From positions 1 through 39,241 of the forward strand of contig JAAXHF010000464.1 of assembly GCA_012271025.1 (NCBI GenBank): DNA of 39,241 bases, read 5' to 3'. Below are positions 26,201 to 34,055 of the stretch, in pieces. The notes beneath the pieces were generated by a model, which was given only the letters and a program-made list of their open reading frames with translations, ran no database searches and was not told the DNA's origin. This DNA is from Deltaproteobacteria bacterium. GTDB lineage: Bacteria > Desulfobacterota_B > Binatia > Bin18. Each line of letters begins with the position of its first letter. Positions within the stretch are counted from its first letter, which is position 1. The translations under genes and the position numbers were made by a program.

Positions 26201-26541
26201 TCGGGCTTGTGCCGCAGAAGGTGACGTTTTCTCCCAATGGCCGCAGGGCTTTTGTGACCAACTCGCTCGACGATACGGTGTCGATCATTGATACCGCAAC
26301 ACGGGCCAATCTGGACACGCCCTATGTCAGGCGCTATCGCTACCGCACGGTGTATGACCAACCAAACGGGATTCTGGTGACTCCCAACGGACTGCGCTTC
26401 TACGTCTCACTGTTTGGCCGGAGTGGACAGGGTGACTATCTCGCCATTTTCAGCGTGAAGAACGACCACCCCCAGTATGGGCTGATCGGCTTCGTCGAAG
26501 TCGGCGAGGGGCCGATCGGCCTGGCCGGTGGGCCGGGCTAG
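23227..26541 (+). CDS. Large secreted beta-propeller protein with duplicated Ig-like domain and Cys-rich repeat
   Basis: The product has 1104 residues with a signal peptide (GALFWSGLLCLVPTSSPA). In order: a beta domain with ALENPAPGQVLSGIRVISGWAF and PCCVERADV; NHL/SMP-30-like propeller repeats (GNRTILSD, DERSIISGPETGSG, DGQLFVVDVGLNAIVRV) up to about residue 560; a second copy of the first domain (AFENPFGDFVGGIGLVSGWAF, PCCASRGDV); a myxobacterial-type Cys-rich motif (CGNGNIESNEECDG, about 731-775); then YVTN-type seven-bladed propeller repeats (AYVTNFGDGTVSVLDL, AYVVNAGQNRVSVI) to the end. It is probably surface-exposed or periplasmic and binds a partner; no catalytic residues are seen. It starts 16 bases after lpxI. 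ATG 23233 is an alternative start. Confidence 0.8.
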   Translation: MGMKQLVWRSIGALFWSGLLCLVPTSSPADIKFALENPAPGQVLSGIRVISGWAFSTESAEPVSVRLWIDDGEAIEVPCCVERADVANEHSDHPQALSSGFGQVFNAGLLEKGAHTLTIEIEDATGAREIQERRIETVRPGGFEFLGSLDLDRADAELSEDKQEILITGVIVREKGSTESEEIELRLAWQENLQALGIVAAGNEDEESTATAAALSAGLEAAEMSAEDPGVEPVQMSAEELAMEPDWVQHPAIIRIDPTSGNRTILSDVHTPTRADLSGAETEGDQTLTDPGPTWLIPQGLTIEPDGQIAVTDAGRKALIRVDPVTGRRQAFAGSGPSLTRPNGVAAYPQESGLDRTLVIADSGRSGVFELNGSRTIISNREFDDEPEQVDLKDPFGIAVENNCTEEDCQVVVAEAGLRAIVRLDRRTEERRIISGPEVGSGPELQVPVDIDVASDGQLFVVDVGLNAIVRVNPTNGNRAIVSGAGTGDGPAFQRVRALAIEPDGRLAVVDEGARTVLRVDPRSDERSIISGPETGSGLELRVPVDIAAASDGQLIVVDSAPFSTAFENPFGDFVGGIGLVSGWAFANVSAATLNSVVLTIDDNAPIDLPCCASRGDVQASFPERPWAAESGFGLVTNFNILPSGSHTFALTVGDTSGSSHTLSRSVETVRLGDSEFLDRFDMTNAEVDIFDDTVSIEQVQVRDKASQLSREINASFVWRESCQCFVVQGECGNGNIESNEECDGQTFGGQTCQSLGFDGGNLSCNERCNLELEECTGGMPVLVANSGDDSVSVVSAATHEEVGTIQVGDNPRSIAVSPTRTLAYVTNFGDGTVSVLDLSDLAALSDPASDLPTIDVGHEPVGVAFRPDGRYAYVVNAGQNRVSVINTDSQTVETHIRVGSEPQEIVINAAGTRAYVTNSGDGTVSVIDLATNEQLTTVAVGEDPNGVAIRPGGREVYVVNSEQDDNTVSIIDTRTNRVVATLTREEDEGRIGLVPQKVTFSPNGRRAFVTNSLDDTVSIIDTATRANLDTPYVRRYRYRTVYDQPNGILVTPNGLRFYVSLFGRSGQGDYLAIFSVKNDHPQYGLIGFVEVGEGPIGLAGGPG

Positions 26542-26590
26542 ACGGAGTTGACTCCCAAGACGGAAAGTGGCACTATCGCCTGACCTCCGT

Positions 26591-26663
26591 GGGGCCGTAG
26601 CTCAGCTGGGAGAGCGCTTGACTGGCAGTCAAGAGGTCGGCAGTTCGATCCTGCTCGGCTCCA
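26591..26663 (+). tRNA. tRNA-Ala (anticodon GGC)
   Basis: The 73-nt cloverleaf has acceptor GGGGCCG (26591-26597) with CGGCTCC (26656-26662), D arm GCTC-AGCTGGGA-GAGC, anticodon arm CTTGA-CTGGCAG-TCAAG with GGC at 26624-26626, T arm GGCAG-TTCGATC-CTGCT and discriminator A26663. The 3' CCA is not encoded. It lies 49 bases after the propeller gene. Confidence 0.96.
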
Positions 26664-26699
26664 CTTGTCCGTCCCTCCTCAACCTCACACACTGTGTCC

Positions 26700-27434
26700 T
26701 CATACCTCGATCACCCAACCGTCGTGGGCACACTCGAAGCCCACTTCCTCCTGATGGGCGAGAACCTCGCGTCCCAGATGGCTGAGGATCAGGCGCTGAC
26801 AGCCCAGGCGGTCGCGCTCCCGAGCCAGCTCCGGATAGCTCAGGTGAAAAGGCGTTTGTGAGTCAAAATAGCAGCACTCACAGATAAAGACGTCGGCGCC
26901 TTGGGAGTAGCGGACCAGGTTTTCGTTCCAGCCACAGTCGCCCGAGTACAGAAGGGTCTTCCCGTCCAGGCGCACCCGATAGCCGAAGCAGGTCTCTTTT
27001 TCCAGGTGAGGAACGACAAAGGGTGTGAGTTCGACCCTCTCCACGTCCGCGGTGCAGTCGGCCCTGAGTTCTCGGTACACAATCGGGAAGGTCAGCGGGC
27101 GCTCGGCCAGCTCCCCGAACATCGCCCGGTAGAGCGATTCGACGCGGGTTTGCAGATTGGGCGGACCGGTAATGACGAGCGGCCGGGAGCGAGGCTGCTG
27201 GTACAAACTCTCCAGGAAAAAAAAAGGCAGGCCGCCGAAATGATCGCCGTGCATATGGCTGATGGCGATAAAGTCTATGCGCTCGGCCGGAATCTTCAAA
27301 TCTTTCAGCGCCAGCAGGGTCGTTGCTCCACAGTCGAGCAGGAAGCTCGTGCGGCCGGATTCAACAAGATAGCCGCTGTGACGCCGACCGCCGCTGTTAA
27401 AGGCATCGCCCGAGCCGAGTACCGTAATTCGCAT
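26700..27434 (-). CDS. MBL-fold metallo-hydrolase (RNase Z/arylsulfatase-like)
   Basis: The 244-residue protein opens with MRITVLGSGDAFNSGGRRHSGYLV and carries the metal motif SHMHGDHFGGL (59-69; His60, His62, Asp64, His65), then YSGDCGWNENL and an ICECCYF stretch. The pattern is of the RNase Z-like branch of the beta-lactamase fold. True RNase Z proteins have an extra exosite arm that is not obvious here, so tRNA 3' processing is possible (a CCA-less tRNA-Ala is next door) but unproven. ATG 27434 was chosen because the first beta strand starts there. It is convergent with the tRNA. Confidence 0.82.
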   Translation of the reverse strand: MRITVLGSGDAFNSGGRRHSGYLVESGRTSFLLDCGATTLLALKDLKIPAERIDFIAISHMHGDHFGGLPFFFLESLYQQPRSRPLVITGPPNLQTRVESLYRAMFGELAERPLTFPIVYRELRADCTADVERVELTPFVVPHLEKETCFGYRVRLDGKTLLYSGDCGWNENLVRYSQGADVFICECCYFDSQTPFHLSYPELARERDRLGCQRLILSHLGREVLAHQEEVGFECAHDGWVIEV

Positions 27435-27592
27435 CGCCTGCTCACAAGAGGATGACTCACGTCTCAGCCTAGCGAGTTTGTCAGCCCGACTCAACTGTCT
27501 GACCCACACCCGCCCGCAGCGCCGTTTTCTTTACTTCCCGGTGCGGCTGGGCTAAGGGGGGAAGGCTCAGACCTCATGATTGGAGACTCGGG

Positions 27593-28489
27593 GTGCGTGC
27601 TTTCAGTTCTGCCGGCTACACCGTTCCGCTGGGGCGTCACTCGTATCCGATGGACAAGTACCGTCTGGTGCCGGAACGTCTGCTGGCCGACGGCGTGCTC
27701 ACCCGGGACGACATCCGTGAGCCCCAGCCGGTCACGCGAGACGACATTCTGCGGGTCCACACCCCGGAGTATGTCCACGCCTTTTGCAGCGGCACGCTTG
27801 ATCGCCGGGCCATGCTGCGGCTCGGCCTACCCTGGTCCGCGGCCCTGGTTCGCCGCGCCTTTGTGGTGATTGGCGGCACTCTGGCGGCGAGCCGCATCGC
27901 CCTGTCCGACGGACTGGGGATGAATTTAGCCGGCGGCACCCACCACGCGTTTGCCGACCACGGCGAGGGCTACTGTATTTTTCACGATATGGTCATCAGC
28001 CTGCGACGGCTGCGGCACGAGGGCGTAGCCCGGCGTTTTCTGATTATTGATCTCGATGTCCACCAGGGTAACGGCACTGCGGCGCTGTGTCAGACCGACC
28101 CGGACGTGTTCACCTTTTCCATGCATGCCGCAAACAATTACCCGGCCCGCAAAGAGCACAGCTCGTGGGATATTGCCCTGCCCGACCACACCACCGATGA
28201 GCGCTACCTCGACCACCTTCGTGCGGCTCTGGCCCGCCTTCTGGAACGCTGCGAGCCTGAGCTGATTTTCTACCAGGCCGGTGTTGATGTCTTGGCCGGT
28301 GATCGTTTTGGGCGGCTCGACCTCAGCATGCACGGGCTTGGAGAGCGGGACCGGTTGGTGGCCCGCTTCGCCCGTCAGGCCGGCCTGCCGCTTGTGGTGA
28401 CCTTCGGGGGTGGCTATGCGCGGGATATCAACGTGATTGTCGAGGCCCACTGTCAGACGGTCGAGATTGTCAGGGCGTGTCTGGGCTGA
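27593..28489 (+). CDS. Histone deacetylase family protein (AcuC-like)
   Basis: The 298-residue protein belongs to the arginase/deacetylase fold. GGTHHAF (114-120) gives the catalytic His pair. DLDVHQGNG (153-161) with Asp155 and His157, and GVDVLAGDRFG with Asp237, supply the zinc ligands. GGGYARD near the C-terminus holds the active-site Tyr. Bacterial members deacetylate small amides, polyamines or protein lysines; the substrate here is unknown. The start is GTG 27593 with GGAGACTCGGG just ahead. It is divergent from the MBL gene and convergent with the next minus-strand gene. Confidence 0.88.
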   Translation: MRAFSSAGYTVPLGRHSYPMDKYRLVPERLLADGVLTRDDIREPQPVTRDDILRVHTPEYVHAFCSGTLDRRAMLRLGLPWSAALVRRAFVVIGGTLAASRIALSDGLGMNLAGGTHHAFADHGEGYCIFHDMVISLRRLRHEGVARRFLIIDLDVHQGNGTAALCQTDPDVFTFSMHAANNYPARKEHSSWDIALPDHTTDERYLDHLRAALARLLERCEPELIFYQAGVDVLAGDRFGRLDLSMHGLGERDRLVARFARQAGLPLVVTFGGGYARDINVIVEAHCQTVEIVRACLG

Positions 28490-28521
28490 GCGGCTCCTCC
28501 GGACGGTGAACGATAAGGCCC

Positions 28522-30027
28522 TCACTCGGCACTCACCACCGGCAGGTTCTCCCCGATTGCCAGACGCGACAGAATCGTGCGTAGCTCGTCGTCCGATACA
28601 CCCGAGTCGGCCGGCGTCTGAAAAAAGAGCGCCACCTGCTGGTCTTCCAGAGAGCGCTGGGCGAGGCGGGCCTGGGCGCGTATCCGGACCAGGGGACCGA
28701 TGAGCCGGGCGAGTTCCGAGGTGAAGCGGGCGGCCAGCAACAGGGCATGGCCCGCGCTCCGCGCCTCGGCCAGCGCCTCCCGATAGACGGCGACCATGCC
28801 CGCGTGGAGCACGAACGCGGTTTTTGTTTCCTCCCAGAGTTCGCCCTCGACCGTCCCCCAGGTCAGCGCCATGTCGTTGATAACCGGCCACAGCTCGGGC
28901 TGGAGGGCCGGGGCGCTCTCGGCCGCAATCAGACGGACCAGGACTGCCTTCCACTCGTCTGACAGCCGGGCCGGCTCTCGGACATGCCAGCGCCGGGGCG
29001 GCAGGGGGCGGGCCAGGATTGTGCCCTCGGCGCTCAGGACGAGGTGGTCTTCGACCGACTGGCCGAGCAGCGTCAGGCTGGCGATATGACGTACCTGGCC
29101 GTCCTCACTATGTTCCGTTCGCAAGGCGTGGGCGTTGACCGACAGGACGGGATGGTAGTAGACCCGGCCCCGATCATACACCTTCTCGATTCCGTTGCGC
29201 AGCTGGACGCAGGTGTGAGCCGCAGGGAAGAAGTACTCATGCGGAGCGGGCGTCCAATCGACCTCAGCCTCGCGCATCTCCATGCGCAGGGCCGCCTCTT
29301 GGGCTCCACGGGTAAAGCGCTCGCGGGTGCTGCCGGCTTCTCCGCCGCTATGAAAGGCTTCGCGCAGCGTCCCGAACAAGCGTTCGCTGGGGTAGGGGCC
29401 ACGGTAGCGGAGGACCTGCTTGGCCTGATCCTGGCTCAGCAGCGACAAGACGTTGAGCAGGCTCGACCCGGCTCCGGTCGGCAGGATGCCGGGATCGTCG
29501 AGGGGTGGAATCGCCGCCACATCGGTGTAGTTCACCGCCCGAAAAAGGGTCAGGAAACGCTGTTGACGAAAGCCGACCTCACCGTCCAGGGTCCATACAC
29601 AGTCCGAAATGCCCCAACCGAGATGGGACGCCGTGGCTGCGACCACGCCCAGGAAACGGCCGTCAAGTCCGCGCGCCTTAAAGCGCTGGAGGGCTCGCCG
29701 ACTGCCCTCGTCCTGCCAGCTGAGGAGCAGCAGCAGGCGTCCGTGGCGGTCAAACGTCGCCAAGCGCAGCGGCTGGTGGGGCGGTCCATCCCCGGGTACG
29801 AAAAGACTCAGGCTGCCGTGCTGAGAGCGTCGGGCGACGAGCCGCGCGTTATGACGCAGATCGCCGGCGGTGTCGCTGACGGCCTGGCTCAGAGCGTGTC
29901 TGAGACGTCCGAGCTGCTCGGGCACGACCTCTTCGAGGGCCAGGGTTTCGAGGGCCAGAGCCAGACTCTCAGGAGCGATGCGGTCGGTCATGAACGGAAC
30001 GCCTTCCGTGGAAACGCCATGGCTCAC
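28522..30027 (-). CDS. Unrecognised 501-residue protein, partner of the Ski2-like helicase
   Basis: The family is not recognised. The protein is soluble, with no signal peptide or membrane segment. The N-terminal half has a beta region (LRLATFDRHGRLLLLLSWQDE) and a Trp-rich stretch (HLGWGISDCVWTLDGEVGF). The middle contains RGPYPSERLFGTLREAF. The C-terminal third is helical (MVAVYREALAEARSAGHALLLAARFTSELARLIG). It starts 15 bases after the helicase stop, so the two are almost certainly one operon and likely work together. ATG 30027 has AGGTGAGCC ahead; ATG 29991 is an alternative. A role in nucleic-acid handling is inferred only from the helicase. Confidence 0.6.
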   Translation of the reverse strand: MSHGVSTEGVPFMTDRIAPESLALALETLALEEVVPEQLGRLRHALSQAVSDTAGDLRHNARLVARRSQHGSLSLFVPGDGPPHQPLRLATFDRHGRLLLLLSWQDEGSRRALQRFKARGLDGRFLGVVAATASHLGWGISDCVWTLDGEVGFRQQRFLTLFRAVNYTDVAAIPPLDDPGILPTGAGSSLLNVLSLLSQDQAKQVLRYRGPYPSERLFGTLREAFHSGGEAGSTRERFTRGAQEAALRMEMREAEVDWTPAPHEYFFPAAHTCVQLRNGIEKVYDRGRVYYHPVLSVNAHALRTEHSEDGQVRHIASLTLLGQSVEDHLVLSAEGTILARPLPPRRWHVREPARLSDEWKAVLVRLIAAESAPALQPELWPVINDMALTWGTVEGELWEETKTAFVLHAGMVAVYREALAEARSAGHALLLAARFTSELARLIGPLVRIRAQARLAQRSLEDQQVALFFQTPADSGVSDDELRTILSRLAIGENLPVVSAE

Positions 30028-30042
30028 CTGCGGCTGACCGGC

Positions 30043-32283
30043 TCAGCCTGCGGCGCGCAGGGTCTCAATCTGGCTGGGGGACAGGTAGGCGGCCAGGATT
30101 TCCGGGGCTGCCTCTTGGACGGCGGCGGGCGAGTCAAAGCCGGCCGCCACCAGGCTGCGCAGCGCTTCCCGGTCAAGGCCGGGCAGCTGGGCGCGGGCCA
30201 GGGCCAAGCCGTCCGGCCCGACGCCGAAACGCACACAATCGGCCAGGTCTTTGAGGTGCTCGGCTGCGGTCCAGCCCATCACCTCGGCCACCTCGTTGGC
30301 CGCATCGGCCAGCCAACTGATTTCGTCCGTCAGGGCTTTGATCGTCCCGGCGTAACACTGATAGCGACTTTCCAGGCCGGAGAGGGTGTCGCCCTTGATC
30401 CATTCGCTCAGGAGCAGGGACAGTTTGGCCGAACGGACCTCTTTGCTGGTCGGCAACATGCTGGCGTGCAGCAGCCGCCCGAGTTCCTCGCCGGGCGGCT
30501 GGCCGTCTTCGGGCAGCCGCTCGTTCAGCATGCTTTCATACACCCGGCTGCGGTGTTCGGTCGTGGACAGCGGCACGTACAGCCGTTTGCCGTCCGCAGT
30601 CAGGCTGAACAGATGCAGCAGCTCAAGCTCGGGCACGGCCCGGTCTCGGGCCTGGCTGAAAAAGCGGGCCAGCTTGACCGCTGTAGCAGCCTGAACGCCG
30701 CGCCGGGCGGCCACTTCTCCCAGACTCGAGGCTTCCAGACGGCCGTCCTCGCTGCGGTTGAGCAGCCGGGCCTGGACCAGGCTGTCGAGAATGGTGTCGA
30801 GTTCGTGGGCGGTCTCATCGGTCTGGGACGGCTTGGCGCCGCGCCGCAAAAAACCCACATAGGTCAGGGCAAAGAAGGCCGCCACCTCATCACGCGTGGA
30901 GCACAGCTTGGAAGCAATCACGTTCAGCACGCGGTCGGCAAAACCGGCTTGGCCGGGAGCCAGGGTGAACTGTTCCTGCTCGCCCTGGATGTAGCCGTTC
31001 CACAGCAGGTCGGCCTGAAACTGGTTGACCGCGATGAGGATGGAGCGACCGAACTCTTCCCGAAAGCCCAGCCGTCCGGCGCGTCCGGAAATATTTTCGT
31101 ACTCGGCCCACGACACCGGCATCTCGATAGGCGTGCCCGTCCGCTCGTCGGTCGCCCACTTCATCGGCTCGACGAACACGGTCGAAGCCGGCAGGTTGAC
31201 GCCAAAAGCCAGGGTGGTGGTGCAGGCGATCACCCGCAGTTCTCCGCGCCGGTAGGCGGCCTCGACCAGCCGGCGTTCCTCGGACGTAAGATCCGCGTGA
31301 TGAAACGCCACCCCACCGGCAAAAGCCGTTGTGAGCTGGGCTTTCAGCGCGGTTTCTTCGCAGCCGTCAAGCGCGGCCAGGGCTGTCTGGGCGGGCGGCA
31401 GCTGAGCGCTGCTGGCCAGGGCCAAGGCGCACTGCACGGTGTCCCGCTTGGCTTTGAGGAAGATCAGGATCTGCTCGTCTTGCCGCGCCAGATGGGTGAC
31501 GGTGGTCAACAAGACCTCGGTCGGATCGTCACTCTCGGTGTCAACAAAGCGCTCCTGTCCCTCTTCGCCGGTATTATAGGATTTATAGCGAAAGTTGCCG
31601 TTCAGCAGGACGCCGCGGTACAGTTCGACCGGCCGTTCGTCTTGCAGCAACAGATCGGCCTCCAGCCACTCGGCAATGGGTTCGGCCTCGCGCAAGACCG
31701 CAGACAGCCCCAACAGCTGTGGGCGCGGCTCACAGCCCAGGAGTTTGGCCAGACTCAGCTCCAGACCCGCCCCGCGTTCGGCATCGCCCAGCATTTGCAG
31801 CTCGTCGACCACAACCAGGGCAACGCCGCGCAGCAGGTGGGGATGACGGACCAGGAGCTGAGACAGCTTTTCATACACCAGCACGGCCAGATGATAGTCG
31901 CCCTGTTCAATCGCCCGGTCAAACTCGTGGCGGTCGCGGGTGGCCACCGCGACCTTGACCCCGTACGACCCATAGCGGTCGCGGAAGGTCTGGTATTTCT
32001 CTTCGGCCAGGGCGCGCAGCGGGGTCAGGTACAAAACCCGCTTGCCGGCAAAGGTGGCCCGCATGGCGGCCATCTCGCCGACAAAGGTTTTGCCCGAAGA
32101 GGTCGGAGACGAGATGATCAGGCTCTGGCCCTCAAACAGCCCGTAGCGTTGGACCGCGACCTCTTGGACGGGCAGCAGAAACTCACCCTGTTGGTGTTCC
32201 CAAATCTCCAGCAGAGTGTCCGGCAGACCGTATTTGCGTAAGTCTCGAATCCGTCGCACCGACGCGCCTCCAAACGCGGCCAT
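30043..32283 (-). CDS. Ski2/Hel308-like DEAD/DEAH-box helicase
   Basis: The 746-residue superfamily 2 helicase has motif I SPTSSGKT (59-66), Ia TPLRAL (87-92), motif II DELQ (160-163) in place of the usual DEAH/DEVH, III LSAV (193-196), V CTTTLAFGVNLPA (354-366) and VI ISGRAGR (398-404). After the two RecA-like domains come a winged-helix region and a helical ratchet-like part. The end carries a helix-hairpin-helix-like stretch (LPGLDREALRSLVAAGFDSPAAVQ), as in Hel308. Such proteins unwind branched DNA or RNA. It lies between a LeuD-like gene (75 bases upstream) and an unknown partner (15 bases downstream). The ribosome site is weak. Confidence 0.87.
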   Translation of the reverse strand: MAAFGGASVRRIRDLRKYGLPDTLLEIWEHQQGEFLLPVQEVAVQRYGLFEGQSLIISSPTSSGKTFVGEMAAMRATFAGKRVLYLTPLRALAEEKYQTFRDRYGSYGVKVAVATRDRHEFDRAIEQGDYHLAVLVYEKLSQLLVRHPHLLRGVALVVVDELQMLGDAERGAGLELSLAKLLGCEPRPQLLGLSAVLREAEPIAEWLEADLLLQDERPVELYRGVLLNGNFRYKSYNTGEEGQERFVDTESDDPTEVLLTTVTHLARQDEQILIFLKAKRDTVQCALALASSAQLPPAQTALAALDGCEETALKAQLTTAFAGGVAFHHADLTSEERRLVEAAYRRGELRVIACTTTLAFGVNLPASTVFVEPMKWATDERTGTPIEMPVSWAEYENISGRAGRLGFREEFGRSILIAVNQFQADLLWNGYIQGEQEQFTLAPGQAGFADRVLNVIASKLCSTRDEVAAFFALTYVGFLRRGAKPSQTDETAHELDTILDSLVQARLLNRSEDGRLEASSLGEVAARRGVQAATAVKLARFFSQARDRAVPELELLHLFSLTADGKRLYVPLSTTEHRSRVYESMLNERLPEDGQPPGEELGRLLHASMLPTSKEVRSAKLSLLLSEWIKGDTLSGLESRYQCYAGTIKALTDEISWLADAANEVAEVMGWTAAEHLKDLADCVRFGVGPDGLALARAQLPGLDREALRSLVAAGFDSPAAVQEAAPEILAAYLSPSQIETLRAAG

Positions 32284-32358
32284 GTTACCAAGCGGTCGGG
32301 ACGGAGAAAAGGGCGGGAGCTGATGCGACGCGGATGAAGAGCGGGTCGGACCGGGGTT

Positions 32359-32847
32359 TCAGTCCGCGTCCGAGCGCGCCGCCCGCAGCGCCCGCACATA
32401 GCCATCGCTCCCGCCGCAGCTGAGGATGTCAATATACAGGTCCGACAGATCGCGGATCGGGTAGCGCGTCCCGGAGCTGAGGTCTTTGACGATGAGGTCG
32501 CTGACATCGATGCGTAAGCGGTCGTGGGCTCGAATCTCGGCCGCCTCCCACAGGGTCAGCGGGGGCAGACCGATAGTGAGGCAACCCCGGAAAAACGACC
32601 AGGCAAAGCGCGGGGCAATGACCGCCTGTATGCCGTGGCCTTGCAGGGCCTCGGCCGCCCGGGCCGCGTCGGGACCGTCTCCGACCGGACCGGTCGCCAG
32701 CAGGATGGTGTCTTCGGCCGGCGCGGACTCGGCCAACCGGTTGAGGATATCCGCGGGTGAGACCCCACCCGTCACAACCCAGGCTCGTCCGCTCAGAATA
32801 AGCTCGTCTGTGTCCACGCCTGACCTCGTCGTTCGGGCGTGCAGCAT
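32359..32847 (-). CDS. LeuD-like (aconitase swivel domain) protein with altered substrate motif
   Basis: The 162-residue protein aligns with the small subunit of isopropylmalate dehydratase: an opening GVDTDELILSGRA (10-22), then DTILLATGPVG (46-56), GIQAVIAPRFAWSFFRGCLTIGLPPLTLW (72-100) matching the family's AViA-SFA-FfRN-GL run. The usual GxGSSRE substrate loop is replaced by GDGPDAA (56-62), so the Ser and Arg residues that bind substrate are gone. No large subunit (LeuC) is adjacent. It probably has a changed substrate or a non-enzymatic role. ATG 32847 was chosen by family length. It is divergent from an LLM gene. Confidence 0.65.
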   Translation of the reverse strand: MLHARTTRSGVDTDELILSGRAWVVTGGVSPADILNRLAESAPAEDTILLATGPVGDGPDAARAAEALQGHGIQAVIAPRFAWSFFRGCLTIGLPPLTLWEAAEIRAHDRLRIDVSDLIVKDLSSGTRYPIRDLSDLYIDILSCGGSDGYVRALRAARSDAD

Positions 32848-32965
32848 AGTGCCACGGACAGAGCTTGTCGAGGGCGGTCGGCTCGGCCTTGCAAACCCCG
32901 CTTGGATCGGCGAAAACGGGGAGGCCGACCCAGGCCAGGAGTTCGGCTCGCGAGGAGGGACGCGC

Positions 32966-34027
32966 ATGAAATTCGGACTTCACTACCAGCTGCCGTGTAC
33001 GGGTACGCAGTCTCCGGTCCAGCGCTACCGGGACACCATCGAGCAGGCCGTCCACGCCGAGAGCCTGGGCTTTGAGTCGATCTGGCCGGTTGAGCAACAC
33101 TTCAACCCCCAGCTGTCCATCATGCCCGCCCCCCTGTTGCTGTTGACGGCTGTGGCCGAGCGGACAACGACCCTGCGGCTGGGGATTGCGATTGTCCTGT
33201 TGCCGCTCTCGCACCCGCTCCGGGTGGCTGAGGAAATTGCCGTTGTGGATGTGATCAGCAACGGCCGGGTCGAGTTTGGGATCGGGCGTGGATCCATCCC
33301 CACCCACTTCAGCGGGTTCGGTATCGACCAGAGCGAGAGCCGTGGGCGGATGATGGAGGCGCTCGATATGATCCGTCAGGCCTGGACCTCGGAACGGGTA
33401 TCGTTTCACGGACAGTTCTACAGCGTGGACGATATTGCGGTCGTTCCCAAGCCGGTCCAGCAGCCCCACCCACCCATCCGGGCGGCGGCCAACAGCCTGG
33501 ACACGTTCGAGCTGATGGGCCGTCTGGGCTATCCCATCTTTGTCGCCTCGCAGGTGAATCCGTATGCGAAAATGCGCGAACTGATTCCGGTCTACCACCA
33601 GGCCCGGGCGGCGGCCGGTCACGCCGAGGCGCGGGCCGAAGATATTTCCCTGCTCGGCCCACTCTACGTGGGCAACAGCCAGGGCCAAATCCGCGCAGAG
33701 CTGGAGCCCAGCATCCGGCGTTTCCTGCAATCGGTCTCCTCCATCTATTCTTCGCAGGGACAAGATCTGGGGCCCGAGTCGAGCCGCATCAAAGAGGTCT
33801 TGGAGCGGGTGCGGCGCATGACCTACGACAAGGTTGCCGAGGTGATGGGCATCTTTGAAACGCCCCAGGCCTGCGTTGAGCGCCTGCAGGCGCTGCACGA
33901 AGAGTTTGGCATGGGCCGGATGATCTGCTGGTTCAATCCCGGCGGGAGCGTGCCGCACAGCCAGGTGATGCGCAGCATGGAGCTGTTCGCGGCCAAGGTC
34001 ATGCCGCATTTTCGGGATGACGCCTGA
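32966..34027 (+). CDS. LLM-class (luciferase-like) flavin-dependent oxidoreductase
   Basis: The 353-residue protein is a second luciferase-like enzyme, distant from the one at 4390-5397. Visible: MKFGLHYQLP, ESLGFESIWPVEQHFNPQLS, RTTTLRLGIAIVLLPLSHPLRVAEEIAVVDVISNGRVEFGIGRG (about 63-106) and the later FETPQACVERLQALHEEFGMGRMICWFN. This branch contains FMN-dependent monooxygenases, including alkanal and xenobiotic oxidisers; the substrate is not visible. ATG 32966 was chosen because GAGGAGGGA precedes it. The amidohydrolase gene follows after 28 bases, so they are probably co-transcribed. Confidence 0.86.
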   Translation: MKFGLHYQLPCTGTQSPVQRYRDTIEQAVHAESLGFESIWPVEQHFNPQLSIMPAPLLLLTAVAERTTTLRLGIAIVLLPLSHPLRVAEEIAVVDVISNGRVEFGIGRGSIPTHFSGFGIDQSESRGRMMEALDMIRQAWTSERVSFHGQFYSVDDIAVVPKPVQQPHPPIRAAANSLDTFELMGRLGYPIFVASQVNPYAKMRELIPVYHQARAAAGHAEARAEDISLLGPLYVGNSQGQIRAELEPSIRRFLQSVSSIYSSQGQDLGPESSRIKEVLERVRRMTYDKVAEVMGIFETPQACVERLQALHEEFGMGRMICWFNPGGSVPHSQVMRSMELFAAKVMPHFRDDA

Positions 34028-34055
34028 GCCCCAATGGCCACACAAGGAGTCCGTC

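Noticed and set aside
28984..32241. A 1085-codon open frame on the plus strand opposite the helicase and its partner
   Set aside because: Its product is Gln/Arg/Gly/Ala-rich without domains, while the minus strand encodes a full set of helicase motifs. Long antisense frames are common in GC-rich coding DNA.
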